From: Spirochaetaceae bacterium
Lineage (GTDB): Bacteria; Spirochaetota; Spirochaetia; DSM-27196; SLAA01
Assembly: GCA_003552985.1 (NCBI GenBank)
Contig: PUPD01000292.1
Span: 1-46,355, forward strand
DNA length: 46,355 bases
Direction: 5' to 3'
The notes under the pieces are model-generated. The model worked only from the letters and a program-made list of their open reading frames with translations, had not been told where the DNA came from and did no database searches. Every line of letters starts with the position of its first letter. The stretch's first letter is position 1. Position numbers and translations under genes: made by a program. This document shows, piece after piece, positions 23,643 to 32,966 of the stretch.

Positions 23643-24608
23643 ATGGCAGTCGTTACCATGAAAAATCTGTTGGAGTCCGGAGTTCACTTCGGGCACCAGA
23701 CCAAGCGTTGGGACCCGCGAATGAAGCCGTACATCTTCGCGGAGCGCAACGGCATCCACATCATTGACCTGCAGAAGACGATAGTGGCGATCAAGGAGGC
23801 CTACGAGGCCGTCCGGAAAACGGTGCTCGCCAACAAATCGGTCTTGTTCGTCGGTACCAAGAAGCAGGCCCAGCAGGCGATTGAGCGCGAGGCGCAGGCC
23901 TGTGGAATGTTCTATGTAAACAACCGCTGGCTCGGCGGTATGCTCACCAACTTCGCAACCATCAAGAAATCTCTGCTCCGCCTCAAGAAGCTTGAGAAGA
24001 TGGAGGTGGACGGTACTTACGAGAGCCTGAACAAGAAGGAAATCAGCCGAATCGAGAAGGAACGCGCGAAGCTCGAGAAGAACCTCGGCGGCATCAAAGA
24101 GATGAAGGATCTTCCCGGGATCATGTTCGTGATCGACACGCGCAAAGAAGCGATCGCGGTAGCCGAGGCCAAGCGCATGGGCATTCCCATCGTTGCGGTG
24201 GTGGACACCAATTGCAATCCCGAGCCAATCGATTATCCCATTCCGGGTAACGATGACGCGATCCGCGCGATCACCCTGTTCACCCAGATCATCTCCAAGG
24301 CGGTGATCGAAGCCGATAACGAGATGGGTCTGCAGGTAATTGAAACCCTCCAGGACGACGAAGAGGGCACCGAAGCGAAAGCAGGTGCTGAGGGTGCCGA
24401 GACACCCGAGGGCGCAATGGAGACCGCACCGGTCGGCGCTCTTGCCGAAGCCGAAACCAAGGAGGCTGAAGACAGCTACACCGCCGAGGATTACTCCGAG
24501 TATGAGCCTGAAGACGACGAGGCCAAGCGCCCCGCGCAGGAGATCACCACCGAGGACCAGATGGCGGACCAGGCCGGGATCGATCAGGACGAACTCTATG
24601 AGGAATAA
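23643..24608 (+). CDS. rpsB: 30S ribosomal protein S2 with acidic C-terminal extension
   Basis: Small-subunit protein S2, required for late 30S assembly and for S1 docking. Core signatures are [69 protein letters not shown] and [15 protein letters not shown]. The 321 aa exceed the usual 240-260. About 80 residues after position 240 form an acidic low-complexity tail (Glu, Asp, Ala, Thr; ending DQDELYEE). TAGGAGG precedes ATG 23643. First gene of rpsB-tsf-frr-uppS-cdsA-rseP; a strong hairpin lies in its leader. Confidence 0.97.
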   Translation: MAVVTMKNLLESGVHFGHQTKRWDPRMKPYIFAERNGIHIIDLQKTIVAIKEAYEAVRKTVLANKSVLFVGTKKQAQQAIEREAQACGMFYVNNRWLGGMLTNFATIKKSLLRLKKLEKMEVDGTYESLNKKEISRIEKERAKLEKNLGGIKEMKDLPGIMFVIDTRKEAIAVAEAKRMGIPIVAVVDTNCNPEPIDYPIPGNDDAIRAITLFTQIISKAVIEADNEMGLQVIETLQDDEEGTEAKAGAEGAETPEGAMETAPVGALAEAETKEAEDSYTAEDYSEYEPEDDEAKRPAQEITTEDQMADQAGIDQDELYEE

Positions 24609-24626
24609 CACAGAAGGAGCTAAACC

Positions 24627-25472
24627 GTGGAGATAAAAGCGGCAGATGTGAAGCAGCTCCGGGATAAGACCGGGGCGGGAATGATGGACTGCAAAAAGGC
24701 GCTCACCGAGGCTGCGGGAGATTTTTCGAAAGCCGAACGCATTCTCAAGGAGCTGGGACTGGCGGCCGCCGCAAAGCGAAGCGGACGCGCGACGAACGAA
24801 GGTCGGATCTTCACCGCCGTCACCGAGGGCGCGGCAGCTGTGCTGGAGCTCGCGTGTGAAACCGACTTTGTGGCCCGCAACAAAGACTTCATCGCTCTCG
24901 GCAACGCAATCGTAGAACGCGTCGCGCGCGAAGACATCAGTCTTGAGGATCAGTGGGTCTCCGACCGGGTCAAAGAGGCGATCAGCACAATCAAGGAGAA
25001 CATGGCCGCCCGGCGCGCCAAGCGGTTGACTGCCGACGGCAACGAGAAGATCGTGCCGTACGTACACGGTGAGAGCGGCGGTCTCGGAGTACTGGTGAAA
25101 GCTCACGCCGGCAATCCCCAGACACTTGAAAACGAGGAGGTCGCCCAGTTCGCCTTTGACTGCGCTCTGCATGTGGCGGCGTTCAACCCCACCTTCCTTT
25201 CCAAGGACACGGTTCCGACCGAGTATCTCAAGGAGCAGGAAGAGATCTTCATGCAGCAGGCACGCAATCTCGGCAAGCCCGAAAAGGTACTGGAAAGTAT
25301 CGTGAAAGGGAAGCTCAACAAGCACCTTGCGGAGGTATGTCTGCTCGAGCAGCCGTTCGTGAAAGACGACAAACGCTCGGTCGCCAAGGTTGCCGCTGAT
25401 ATCGGCAAGGACGTCGGCGACGAGATCACGATATCCGAGTTCGCCTACTTCAAGGTCGGCGAACAAGAGTAA
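24627..25472 (+). CDS. tsf: Translation elongation factor Ts
   Basis: Guanine-nucleotide exchange factor for EF-Tu. The N-terminal motif KQLRDKTGAGMMDCKKALTE is diagnostic, followed by ELACETDFVARNKDF and the long dimerisation and C-terminal parts. At 281 aa it is a normal full-length EF-Ts. GTG 24627 is the start, with AAGGAG 8 nt upstream. It lies 18 nt after rpsB, the nearly universal order. Confidence 0.97.
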   Translation: MEIKAADVKQLRDKTGAGMMDCKKALTEAAGDFSKAERILKELGLAAAAKRSGRATNEGRIFTAVTEGAAAVLELACETDFVARNKDFIALGNAIVERVAREDISLEDQWVSDRVKEAISTIKENMAARRAKRLTADGNEKIVPYVHGESGGLGVLVKAHAGNPQTLENEEVAQFAFDCALHVAAFNPTFLSKDTVPTEYLKEQEEIFMQQARNLGKPEKVLESIVKGKLNKHLAEVCLLEQPFVKDDKRSVAKVAADIGKDVGDEITISEFAYFKVGEQE

Positions 25473-25530
25473 ACCGTGTTAGACCGGTTCCCGGCACCAC
25501 GTCGGGAGCCGGCTGTGAAGGAGACCGCGT

Positions 25531-26085
25531 ATGGACGCTATCATTGCCGACGGAAAGAGCAGAATGGGGAAATCGGTACAGACGGTGAAAGACGAGTTCA
25601 GCGGGCTGAGAACGGGACGCGCGAGCTCAGCCATGTTCGATCGTATCAAGGTGGAGTACTACGGTAACCCCACCCCGTTGAACCAGCTCGCGACGATTTC
25701 GATTCCAGAAGCGCGTCTCGTGGTGATTCAACCCTGGGACAAGTCGGTGATCGGGGAGATCGAGAAGGCGATCCAGAAGTCGGAGCTTTCGCTGAACCCC
25801 AATAACGACGGCAAAGTGATCCGTGTCAACATTCCTCCGCTAACCGAGGAACGGCGCAAGGAGTACGTCAAGCACGCCAAGCAACTAGCCGAACAGGCGC
25901 GCGTTGCCGTTCGCAACGTCCGGCGTGATGCGAACGACTCGCTCAAGAAGGCGCAGAAAGACGGCGATATCAGCGAGGATGAAGCCAAGCGCGGAGAAGA
26001 CGAGATCCAGAAGCTGACCGACCAGCATATCAAGGACATCGACCAGCTCCTCGAGGCCAAGGAAAAAGAGATACTGGAACTCTGA
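25531..26085 (+). CDS. frr: Ribosome recycling factor
   Basis: Releases ribosomes from mRNA after termination together with EF-G. At 184 aa it is the standard size. The typical pattern is [78 protein letters not shown] and [25 protein letters not shown] precedes ATG 25531. Its TGA overlaps the uppS ATG by one base. Confidence 0.97.
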   Translation: MDAIIADGKSRMGKSVQTVKDEFSGLRTGRASSAMFDRIKVEYYGNPTPLNQLATISIPEARLVVIQPWDKSVIGEIEKAIQKSELSLNPNNDGKVIRVNIPPLTEERRKEYVKHAKQLAEQARVAVRNVRRDANDSLKKAQKDGDISEDEAKRGEDEIQKLTDQHIKDIDQLLEAKEKEILEL

Positions 26086-26819
26086 TGACAACTGCCGCAG
26101 ATCTGCCGCAATCCCTTAGCGAGAAATCCATACCGACGCACGTCGGGATCATCATGGACGGCAACGGGCGTTGGGCTCGAAAACGGAAGCTCAAACGTAC
26201 GCAGGGCCACCGTGAAGGGGTTGAGGCGGCGAAACGCGTGGTCGTCGCGGCAGAAGAGCTCGGCATCGGCTACCTCTCGTTGTACTCGTTCTCGACCGAG
26301 AACTGGAAACGGGCCGAAGACGAGGTTGCATTCATCATGGGGTTGGTGGCGCGCAACCTCCGCGATCAGTACGACTTTTACCGCGAGCACCGCATCCGGC
26401 TGTACCACAGCGGCAACATCGATAAGCTGCCGCCCGACGTGCGTTCAGAGATCGCTGCGGTCACTGCCGACACCAAGCAGTACGAAGGGATCAAGGTGAA
26501 CCTGGCGGTCAACTACGGCGGGCGCGATGAGATCGTCAGAGCGGTGAACCGCTGGATCGCCGCTCACCAGCATGTGCCCGATCATAAGTTGAGCATCGAG
26601 GAGCTGCGGCCCTATCTGGATCTGCCTGAGTTTCCGGATCCCGATCTCATTATTCGCAGCGGTGGGCACAAGCGCATCAGCAACTTTCTGTTATGGCAGT
26701 CGGCCTACTCCGAGCTGTACTTCAGCGATTGTCTGTGGCCGGACTGGACGGCCGCGGAGTTCATCGAGGCGGTCAAGGACTATCAGCAGCGACAGCGCAA
26801 TTACGGCGGAGTGAAATGA
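26085..26819 (+). CDS. uppS: Undecaprenyl diphosphate synthase (isoprenyl transferase)
   Basis: Cis-prenyltransferase that extends farnesyl diphosphate with isopentenyl diphosphate to make the lipid carrier for peptidoglycan. Visible signatures are HVGIIMDGNGRWARKRKL with the catalytic Asp, GHREGVEAAKRVV, LSLYSFSTENWKR, VNYGGRDEIVRAV and the C-terminal DLIIRSGGHKRISNFLLWQ leading to ELYFSDCLWPD. It has 244 aa, as usual. In the C-terminal signature most homologues have G-E rather than G-H in RSGGHKRIS; this seems a local variant. Start overlaps frr (TGATG) and stop overlaps cdsA (ATGA). Confidence 0.96.
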   Translation: MTTAADLPQSLSEKSIPTHVGIIMDGNGRWARKRKLKRTQGHREGVEAAKRVVVAAEELGIGYLSLYSFSTENWKRAEDEVAFIMGLVARNLRDQYDFYREHRIRLYHSGNIDKLPPDVRSEIAAVTADTKQYEGIKVNLAVNYGGRDEIVRAVNRWIAAHQHVPDHKLSIEELRPYLDLPEFPDPDLIIRSGGHKRISNFLLWQSAYSELYFSDCLWPDWTAAEFIEAVKDYQQRQRNYGGVK

Positions 26820-27667
26820 GTAACGTAAGCGTGCGGCTGCTCGTGTTCTTCATCGGTCTGCCTCTGCTGTTGGCAATCGTTGTCCTGCTTGATGAACCCT
26901 ACCACATAGGGTTCAACCTCTTGGCAATCGGGTCCTCGGCAATCTGCACTGTTGAGGCTGCGAACCTGTTCGCGCAAAAAGCGAAGAACTACCGTATCCA
27001 CGGCCCGGGCCTTCCGCTGCTCGGCACAATCCTGCCGATCTCCGCGTACCTCGCCGTCACCGGGCTCGTACCGATCGAAAGTCAGCTTGGAATTCTCGCG
27101 ATCGCCACTATGGCGACACTTGGTATCGAGGCTTTTCGCAAAGACCCGGCAGAGTTCTCCGAGATTCTCCCCCACACCACCACCACATTGGTACTGCTGT
27201 TGTACCCCGGGCTCTTTATCGCCTACGCGGTACGCATCACCGGGCTGCCCAACGCTACGGTCCTGGTATTGGTGTTCCTGTGCGCGGTATACTTGAATGA
27301 TAGCCTGGCCTATGCTACCGGGAAGCTGTTCGGAAAACACAGCCGCGGGATCCTGGCGGTGAGCCCAAACAAAACGTTGATCGGCTTCTTCGGCGGGTTC
27401 GTGATGTCGCCGATAGCGATACTGGTCGCGGCTGCGGTGAGACCGGACGTCTTCCCCGGAGGGCCGCTGCTGCATCTGACGCTTGGCGCGTTGGTGGGCC
27501 TGGCTGTCATACTCGGTGATCTCGCCGAGTCGGCGCTGAAGCGATCGGCGACAATCAAGGACAGTGGGACGGTGATACCGGGACGCGGCGGCCTGCTGGA
27601 CTCGGTAGACTCTGCGTTGTTCGCGGCGCCGGTATATTATTACCTTTACCTGATACTGTATATGTAA
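26816..27667 (+). CDS. cdsA: Phosphatidate cytidylyltransferase
   Basis: Membrane enzyme making CDP-diacylglycerol from phosphatidate and CTP. The C-terminal signature is clear: LNDSLAYATGKLFGKHSRG, VSPNKTLIGFFGGF, VILGDLAESALKRSATIKDS and VIPGRGGLLDSVDSALFAAP. It has about eight TM segments and 283 aa. ATG 26816 overlaps the uppS stop (ATGA); the frame is open upstream but that part lies within uppS. rseP follows directly 12 nt downstream, without dxr between. Confidence 0.93.
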   Translation: MSNVSVRLLVFFIGLPLLLAIVVLLDEPYHIGFNLLAIGSSAICTVEAANLFAQKAKNYRIHGPGLPLLGTILPISAYLAVTGLVPIESQLGILAIATMATLGIEAFRKDPAEFSEILPHTTTTLVLLLYPGLFIAYAVRITGLPNATVLVLVFLCAVYLNDSLAYATGKLFGKHSRGILAVSPNKTLIGFFGGFVMSPIAILVAAAVRPDVFPGGPLLHLTLGALVGLAVILGDLAESALKRSATIKDSGTVIPGRGGLLDSVDSALFAAPVYYYLYLILYM

Positions 27668-27679
27668 GGATAGCCATAA

Positions 27680-29047
27680 GTGATCGGCCTTAATATCGTA
27701 ATAGGACTGATCGGCCTCGGTGTGGTCGTATTCGTCCATGAGCTCGGCCACCTGCTCGCGGCCAAAGCAGTTGGTATAGACGTCGAAGCGTTCTCAATCG
27801 GTTGGGGGAAGAAACTCTGGGGTTTCACCCGCAACGGAACCGAATACCGCATCTCGCTGTTCCCGTTCGGCGGATACTGCAAAATGAAAGGCGAGGAGAT
27901 GCTCGTCAAGGCCTGGGAGGCCGGAGACTCGACTATACCGGCTGAGAAAGGCACCTTCTACGGCGCAACGCCTTGGCGCCGAATAGCTGTCGCCATCGCA
28001 GGGCCGTTGATGAACGTCGTGTTTGCGGTTATCGCGCTCTCACTGGTGTGGTTCGTAGGGTTCACGATTCAGACCTTCGAGAACCGGATCGTGCTCGCAT
28101 CCGAGTATCAGCATTACAACCAGGTGCAAGCTCGAGCCGCCACAGAGGCCGGCATGCAAACCGGCGACTATGTAGTAGCCATCAACAGCGAGCCCGTGGA
28201 ACACTATCGCGAGATTCAGCAGCGCGTAGCTCAGGCGCCCAACCAACAGCTGGTTTTTCGCGTGCTGCGCGATGACCAGGAACGCGAGGTCGAGGTTACC
28301 CCTGAGCTCAATCGCGAGACCGGAGCCGGCCAGATCGGCATATTGCCGTGGATAGCGCCTGTGGTTGGCTCGGTACAGTCGGGCTCGGGAGCGCAAATCG
28401 CCGGGGTACGCGCCGGTGACCGCATCATTGAGATTGGCGGAGAGCCGGTGCCCCACTCGGTCGAGTTCACCGACCGCCTACAACAAACATCGGGGTATGT
28501 GCAGCTCAAACTGGAACGCAACTCCGAAACAATCGAGAAACAGGTTACTCCGGCGCGTACCGAAGAAGGCCACCGCGAGATCGGTGTCGCATTTGAGCCG
28601 CTGGAGGTGAGCTCTCCCGAGCTCGGAGCAATTGAGGCCGTCGGCGCCGGGGTGCGCGAGACCGGCAATACGGTTCAGCTGTACATTCGTGGATTGGGCA
28701 TGCTGTTTGCCGGAATTGATCTCACCCAGGCGATCGCGGGGCCGGTGCGTATCACCTATATTGTCGGCGAGGTGGCGACCGAAGGGTTCACCGTTGGAGT
28801 TGGAGCCGGGTTTACCGCGGTGCTCAACTTCCTGAGCCTGTTGAGCGTGGCGTTGTTTATCATGAATCTCCTGCCGATTCCTGCTCTGGATGGGGGCCAA
28901 ATCCTGTTGTTTATCTTCGAAGGCACTACCCGGCGCAAGCTCAGTCCCAAGCTGATCTATCGCTACCAGTTCATCGGCACGATTTTGATTTTATCGTTGA
29001 TTATATTCGCACTGTTCAGTGATATTCTATTCTTGGCGGGCCGGTAA
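27680..29047 (+). CDS. rseP: Site-2 protease RseP (M50 zinc metalloprotease)
   Basis: Intramembrane protease that cleaves transmembrane anti-sigma factors or remnant signal peptides. The first helix holds the zinc site HELGH (residues 20-24). The C-terminal helix carries NLLPIPALDGGQI with the metal-binding Asp. Two PDZ domains lie between (about 120-210 and 215-300; GMQTGDYVVAINSEP and GVRAGDRIIEIGGEPV). It has 455 aa, as in E. coli. The start codon is GTG with AAGGA upstream. It is last of the lipid/envelope part of the rpsB cluster, followed after 41 nt by a beta-propeller gene. Confidence 0.95.
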   Translation: MIGLNIVIGLIGLGVVVFVHELGHLLAAKAVGIDVEAFSIGWGKKLWGFTRNGTEYRISLFPFGGYCKMKGEEMLVKAWEAGDSTIPAEKGTFYGATPWRRIAVAIAGPLMNVVFAVIALSLVWFVGFTIQTFENRIVLASEYQHYNQVQARAATEAGMQTGDYVVAINSEPVEHYREIQQRVAQAPNQQLVFRVLRDDQEREVEVTPELNRETGAGQIGILPWIAPVVGSVQSGSGAQIAGVRAGDRIIEIGGEPVPHSVEFTDRLQQTSGYVQLKLERNSETIEKQVTPARTEEGHREIGVAFEPLEVSSPELGAIEAVGAGVRETGNTVQLYIRGLGMLFAGIDLTQAIAGPVRITYIVGEVATEGFTVGVGAGFTAVLNFLSLLSVALFIMNLLPIPALDGGQILLFIFEGTTRRKLSPKLIYRYQFIGTILILSLIIFALFSDILFLAGR

Positions 29048-29088
29048 TTGGATAACCGGGTCGGTAACAGCCCGCACAGGAGAAACTG

Positions 29089-31197
29089 ATGTCTCGAAGC
29101 GTTCGTATCCCGGCTGTTGTTGTCGCTGCGGTGGTATTGCTGCCGGTCTGGATCCATGCCCGCGATGCACGCGAGGCGCGCGTCATAGTCAACTCGAGTC
29201 ATCTCGGCGCCGTCACCGCGATAGCGTCGCAGCCGGTAACCGGACGGGTGTTCACTGCGGGTGGCGACGGGACGGTTCGGGTGTGGCAGGGGGAGGATCG
29301 CCGGCTGCAACGCATTCTGCCGGCGTCACCCTTCGAGGTGCGCGCGCTAACCGCAGCAAACAACCTTTCGTTACTAGCCACTGTCTCACCCGAGGGCCGC
29401 GACGGGTACCGCCTTGGAATCTGGAACTGGCGCACCGGCCGAGAAATCTATCACTTCCGGCTCGACAATGAGCCCCTTACGGTACAGTTCTCGCCCCGCG
29501 GAAACTTTCTGGTTTATACGCTACCCGAGTTCCGAAGTCTGCGTTTCGTGAACCTCCGCACCGGCGAGCACGAACAGCGTGTCCAACGGGGGTTTGGAAT
29601 CGTCTCGTTCGTCACCATCGCCACCAGTGAAGAACGCATCATGACCTACATTCCCGCCGGCGGCCGTATTCAGTACTGGGACCTCCAGAGCGGCGATGAG
29701 ATTCAACGCATTACCACAGAGCTCGATCTAGAGGAGTTGACGCTGCTGGCAAACCGCCGCCACGGCGTCGGTGCCAACAGCGACAGCCTGGTGGTGATCG
29801 ATATACTGAACGGCGAAACCCGCGCCGAACGGCGGCTTCGCGACGTGGTCTCGATTCGACGCGATCCCGAGACTGACCAGATTGGGGTGGTGAGACGCAT
29901 CTCCGGAGGCTATGAGTTTACGCGCTGGGAGTACGGTGACGGACGCCTGCGCCGTCTGGATACACCCCGCTCCCTCGGCCCCGATTTCGTAGATTTTGCG
30001 TTTCACCAGGGCCGCGTGCTGGTTGCGAAGCGCGACGGAACGATCACATACTTCTACCCCTTCAGCCGCCTGGACCGCGTTTTCGCGTACCCCCGCACCC
30101 AGCCGGTTCAGAGCACAATGGCGGTAGGTCGCAGCCTGCATCTCACCGTCGGCGACGAGCTGATTACGATCACTTCGGACTTTTTCACCCGCGGGCACGC
30201 GGAGGTAAGTGAAGCCCGCTTTTTGCAGTATGAGCGGATGAAGCTGCCCTACGATAGTGACACCGAGCTCACCCCGCTCGCACCCGGCGAGTACATCGTA
30301 TGGACAAGCGCGCTCGAGGACTCGCAGCTGTATCTCCTCGATACGCGCCGCGGTCGGCTTTCCTCCACCGGAATAACCGTACCGAACGAAGCGCGTCACG
30401 TGGTCGCGTCTGACGACTCCGATGCGGTTTATATCCTTGACGATACCGGGGTCATCGCTCGCTACGAGCTGGAAAGCGGTGAGTCTGAAACAGTCTACTC
30501 GGCTCCCGGTATTCAGACCTTCGCCCGATTGGGACCGCGCAGACTACTTATCGCCGGCGGCAGCGACCACGTGTTCGATACACCCGCCGTGACGGTGGAT
30601 ACCCAAACCGGCGAAACCGTACCGGTGAACGTCAGCGGATTTTATATCCTAGATATGGCCTACGATGCGCACGGCAACACGCTCTATGTGGCCGCCCTCG
30701 AACGAGACGGACCGCGCGGCGCAGTACGCACCACCCTGACCTCCTACCGGGATTTCGGCCTTCGCGGAGGCACGCGCCTGTATTCCCACCGTGGTGAGGA
30801 TCTCGGTGCCACCGTCATCTTTGACCCGGTACGCAGGCGGGCATACAGCACAATCGGGTTTCACGGCGTTCAGATCTTTGACGCTCTGGAAGGGGTAAGC
30901 GCGCTCGAGGCAACCGTGGAGACCCCCGAGCGGCTCTATGCATACCAGGACCGGGTGTTCGGCCTCAACCGCAGCGGCTCGCTGTCGGTTTGGCATGCCG
31001 ATACTACCGAGCACCTACTGGACTTCCACGCCTTTTACGACGGCAACTGGGCGATCACCACCCCGCGCGGACAGTACGCCCTCGCGCGACCGGATCTGGC
31101 CGACGAGTATCTAAGTCTGATTCCGGGCCGAACGGCACCTGCCGACCTGCGCTCGCTGGAGCTGAGCATCCCGATTCGCGAGCCGGCACGCCGGTAG
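29089..31197 (+). CDS. Exported WD40-like beta-propeller protein
   Basis: A 702-aa protein with a signal peptide (about residues 1-25, VRIPAVVVAAVVLLPVWIHA). WD40-like blades follow, clearest near the N-terminus (SHLGAVTAIASQPVTGRVF, TAGGDGTVRVWQG, LGIWNWRTGREIYHF) and less regular further on. A C-terminal part includes NWAITTPRGQYALARPDLAD, seen in other exported propeller proteins. CAGGAGA precedes ATG 29089. Likely periplasmic or surface-associated. It is co-directional with rseP (41-nt gap) and may be read through from it. Function unknown; a scaffold or sensor role is only a guess. Confidence 0.75.
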   Translation: MSRSVRIPAVVVAAVVLLPVWIHARDAREARVIVNSSHLGAVTAIASQPVTGRVFTAGGDGTVRVWQGEDRRLQRILPASPFEVRALTAANNLSLLATVSPEGRDGYRLGIWNWRTGREIYHFRLDNEPLTVQFSPRGNFLVYTLPEFRSLRFVNLRTGEHEQRVQRGFGIVSFVTIATSEERIMTYIPAGGRIQYWDLQSGDEIQRITTELDLEELTLLANRRHGVGANSDSLVVIDILNGETRAERRLRDVVSIRRDPETDQIGVVRRISGGYEFTRWEYGDGRLRRLDTPRSLGPDFVDFAFHQGRVLVAKRDGTITYFYPFSRLDRVFAYPRTQPVQSTMAVGRSLHLTVGDELITITSDFFTRGHAEVSEARFLQYERMKLPYDSDTELTPLAPGEYIVWTSALEDSQLYLLDTRRGRLSSTGITVPNEARHVVASDDSDAVYILDDTGVIARYELESGESETVYSAPGIQTFARLGPRRLLIAGGSDHVFDTPAVTVDTQTGETVPVNVSGFYILDMAYDAHGNTLYVAALERDGPRGAVRTTLTSYRDFGLRGGTRLYSHRGEDLGATVIFDPVRRRAYSTIGFHGVQIFDALEGVSALEATVETPERLYAYQDRVFGLNRSGSLSVWHADTTEHLLDFHAFYDGNWAITTPRGQYALARPDLADEYLSLIPGRTAPADLRSLELSIPIREPARR

Positions 31198-31245
31198 CGA
31201 AGCGGGGGCGTGTTGGTGGGGCTTGGGCTCGGGCCTGGGCTCGTG

Positions 31246-31539
31246 TCAGCCGATCGGCGGATTCTCCCGCACGCGGTTGATGCCTTCGGTAACAGCCTTG
31301 CGCACTTGCTCGCCGTGTTTCTCGCGGAGCGTTCCGGCGTAGACCCGGCCCAGCAAGGTAACCCTGTACATCGGCGGCACGTGATTAAGCGCGTAAGCGG
31401 CGATGTCGAGCACCGCCGCTTCGGTCTTGCAGGAATCGGTGTCCGGCAGCTCATCGAGTTGGCGCTCGAGCTCGTCGAAGACCATTCGTTCGGCGTCATT
31501 CACGAGATCTTCAAAGTTATATCGCTCTAACAGACTCAT
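31246..31539 (-). CDS. ComFB-like protein
   Basis: A 97-aa protein of the late-competence ComFB family. The pattern of NFEDLVNDAERMVFDELERQ, then a Cys and AAVLDIAAYALNHVPPMYRV with GRVY, fits the family, which normally has an additional CxxC in the middle; here only one Cys (SCKTEA) remains. ComFB proteins in cyanobacteria and others have been reported to bind cyclic dinucleotides, so it may be a small c-di-GMP or c-di-AMP receptor. GGAGG lies 9 nt before ATG 31539. It follows dnaB on the same strand after 72 nt. Confidence 0.75.
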   Translation of the reverse strand: MSLLERYNFEDLVNDAERMVFDELERQLDELPDTDSCKTEAAVLDIAAYALNHVPPMYRVTLLGRVYAGTLREKHGEQVRKAVTEGINRVRENPPIG

Positions 31540-31591
31540 GCTGCTGATCCTCCCCCGCCGCCTTCCTTAGACGGGCTCTCTCTACCCAGGC

Positions 31592-31610
31592 GCTCTGCCG
31601 TGGACAGAGC
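31592..31610 (-). terminator. Hairpin after dnaB, weak terminator candidate
   Basis: Just after the dnaB stop, GCTCTG (31592-31597) and CAGAGC (31605-31610) form a 6-bp stem with a 7-nt loop. There is no T-run on the minus strand, so it could equally be a chance hairpin or an RNA-stabilising element. Confidence 0.2.
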
Positions 31611-31611
31611 C

Positions 31612-32934
31612 TTAGACAGGCTCATGGGCCAGCGTCTCGAACTTGGTATAGCGTGGAACGAACGCCACCCTGATAGTACCGACCGGGCCGTTGCGCTGCT
31701 TGGCGACGATCAGCTCGGTTTCTACCACATTCGGCTGCTCCTCTTCCTGTTCGGCGCCTCGCTCGCGGTGCAGAAACATCACGACGTCCGCATCCTGTTC
31801 AATTGAACCAGACTCCCGCAGATTGGCAAGCGTAGGCCTGCGGCCTTCAGATTCACGACTCACCTGGGACAGCGCCACGATCGGAATGTTCAGCTCGCGC
31901 GCGAGCGCTTTGAGCGACCGCGAAATCTCCGCGATCTGCTCGTGGCGTGGAATCTCGGCGTTCTCCGCCCCGATGAGCGTCAGATAGTCGATGAAGATAA
32001 TGCGAACCCCGAGTTGTGAGCGCATCCGGCGTGCCTGCGCGCGTAAGTCCAGCAGCTTTATGTTGGGTGTGTCGCTGATCCACAGCGGTGCCTCGTAGAT
32101 GAGGCCGGCCGCATCGGTCAGGCTCTTGAAATCGGAAGGCCGCAGCATACCGGTTCTGATGCGTTGCGATCCTACTCTGGCCTCACTGGCGATCAGTCGC
32201 TGCATCAGTGCCATATCCGACATCTCCAGCGTGAAGAACCCCACCGGTATCTTCTGATGCACCGAGATATTCGCCGCCATCGTGAGCGCCAGGGCGGTCT
32301 TACCGACCGACGGGCGGGCCCCGAGAATGATGAACTCGGCATCCTGGAAACCGCTGGTAAGGTTGTCGAGCGCCGGCAGCCCGCTGGGAACACCAGTATA
32401 GTCTTCCTGCGTGTGGTAAAGACGCTCGATAGCCTCGATCGTGCGTCCGACGATCTCCCCGGCCTTGAGAAAACTCCCGGCCTGGTGCTCGTCGGTAATC
32501 TCAAAGATCCTGCGCTCGGCTTCTTCAACCAGCAGTCGGCTGTCCTGGCCGTCGTTATAGCCTTGCGCGATAATTTCGCTGGCGATTCGAATCAGCTTGC
32601 GCCGCGCCGAGTGTTCCCGCACGATGCGTGCGTAGTACTCCACGTTGGCGCTGGTGGGCACCACCGAGGTGAGCCCGGAGATATAACCGGCCCCCCCGAC
32701 GCGTTCAAGCTCGCCGCGCGCCTTTAGCTCGTGGGTCAGCGTTATCAGGTCGATCTCTTCACCGCGATCGGACAACGACAGGATCGCGCTGAAGACCTGT
32801 TGATGAGCGGTCTTGTAAAAATCGTCGGCGCGCAGGTAGGTCAGTACCCGGCCGAGCGCTTCTGGGTCGAGCAAGGTGGCCCCGAGCGTGGCCAGCTCCG
32901 CATCATTGTTATGCGGGGGAACTCGATCCTTCAT
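31612..32934 (-). CDS. dnaB: Replicative DNA helicase DnaB
   Basis: Hexameric 5'-3' helicase at the replication fork. The N-terminal domain (about 1-110) starts with VPPHNNDAELATLGATLLDP. The RecA-like domain has Walker A GARPSVGKTALAL (about residue 205), then MQRLIASEARV, VRIIFIDYLTLI (Walker B), ALARELNIPIVALSQVSR and DADVVMFLHRE. At 440 aa it is full length, with no intein. ATG 32934 has only a weak ribosome binding site. Last core gene of the rpsF operon, 32 nt after rplI. Confidence 0.96.
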   Translation of the reverse strand: MKDRVPPHNNDAELATLGATLLDPEALGRVLTYLRADDFYKTAHQQVFSAILSLSDRGEEIDLITLTHELKARGELERVGGAGYISGLTSVVPTSANVEYYARIVREHSARRKLIRIASEIIAQGYNDGQDSRLLVEEAERRIFEITDEHQAGSFLKAGEIVGRTIEAIERLYHTQEDYTGVPSGLPALDNLTSGFQDAEFIILGARPSVGKTALALTMAANISVHQKIPVGFFTLEMSDMALMQRLIASEARVGSQRIRTGMLRPSDFKSLTDAAGLIYEAPLWISDTPNIKLLDLRAQARRMRSQLGVRIIFIDYLTLIGAENAEIPRHEQIAEISRSLKALARELNIPIVALSQVSRESEGRRPTLANLRESGSIEQDADVVMFLHRERGAEQEEEQPNVVETELIVAKQRNGPVGTIRVAFVPRYTKFETLAHEPV

Positions 32935-32966
32935 TGCGCTCGATCACGCCGCATGCGTCCTACTCG

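Noticed and set aside
23547-25466. 639-codon open frame antisense to rpsB and tsf
   Set aside because: Shadow frame created by the codon bias of rpsB and tsf. The sequence is low-complexity Leu/Gly/His-rich with no domain.
31198-31245. G-rich stretch between convergent genes as terminator or G-quadruplex
   Set aside because: Contains GGGGG, GGGG and GGG runs, but no stem with T-run and irregular spacing; too weak to call.
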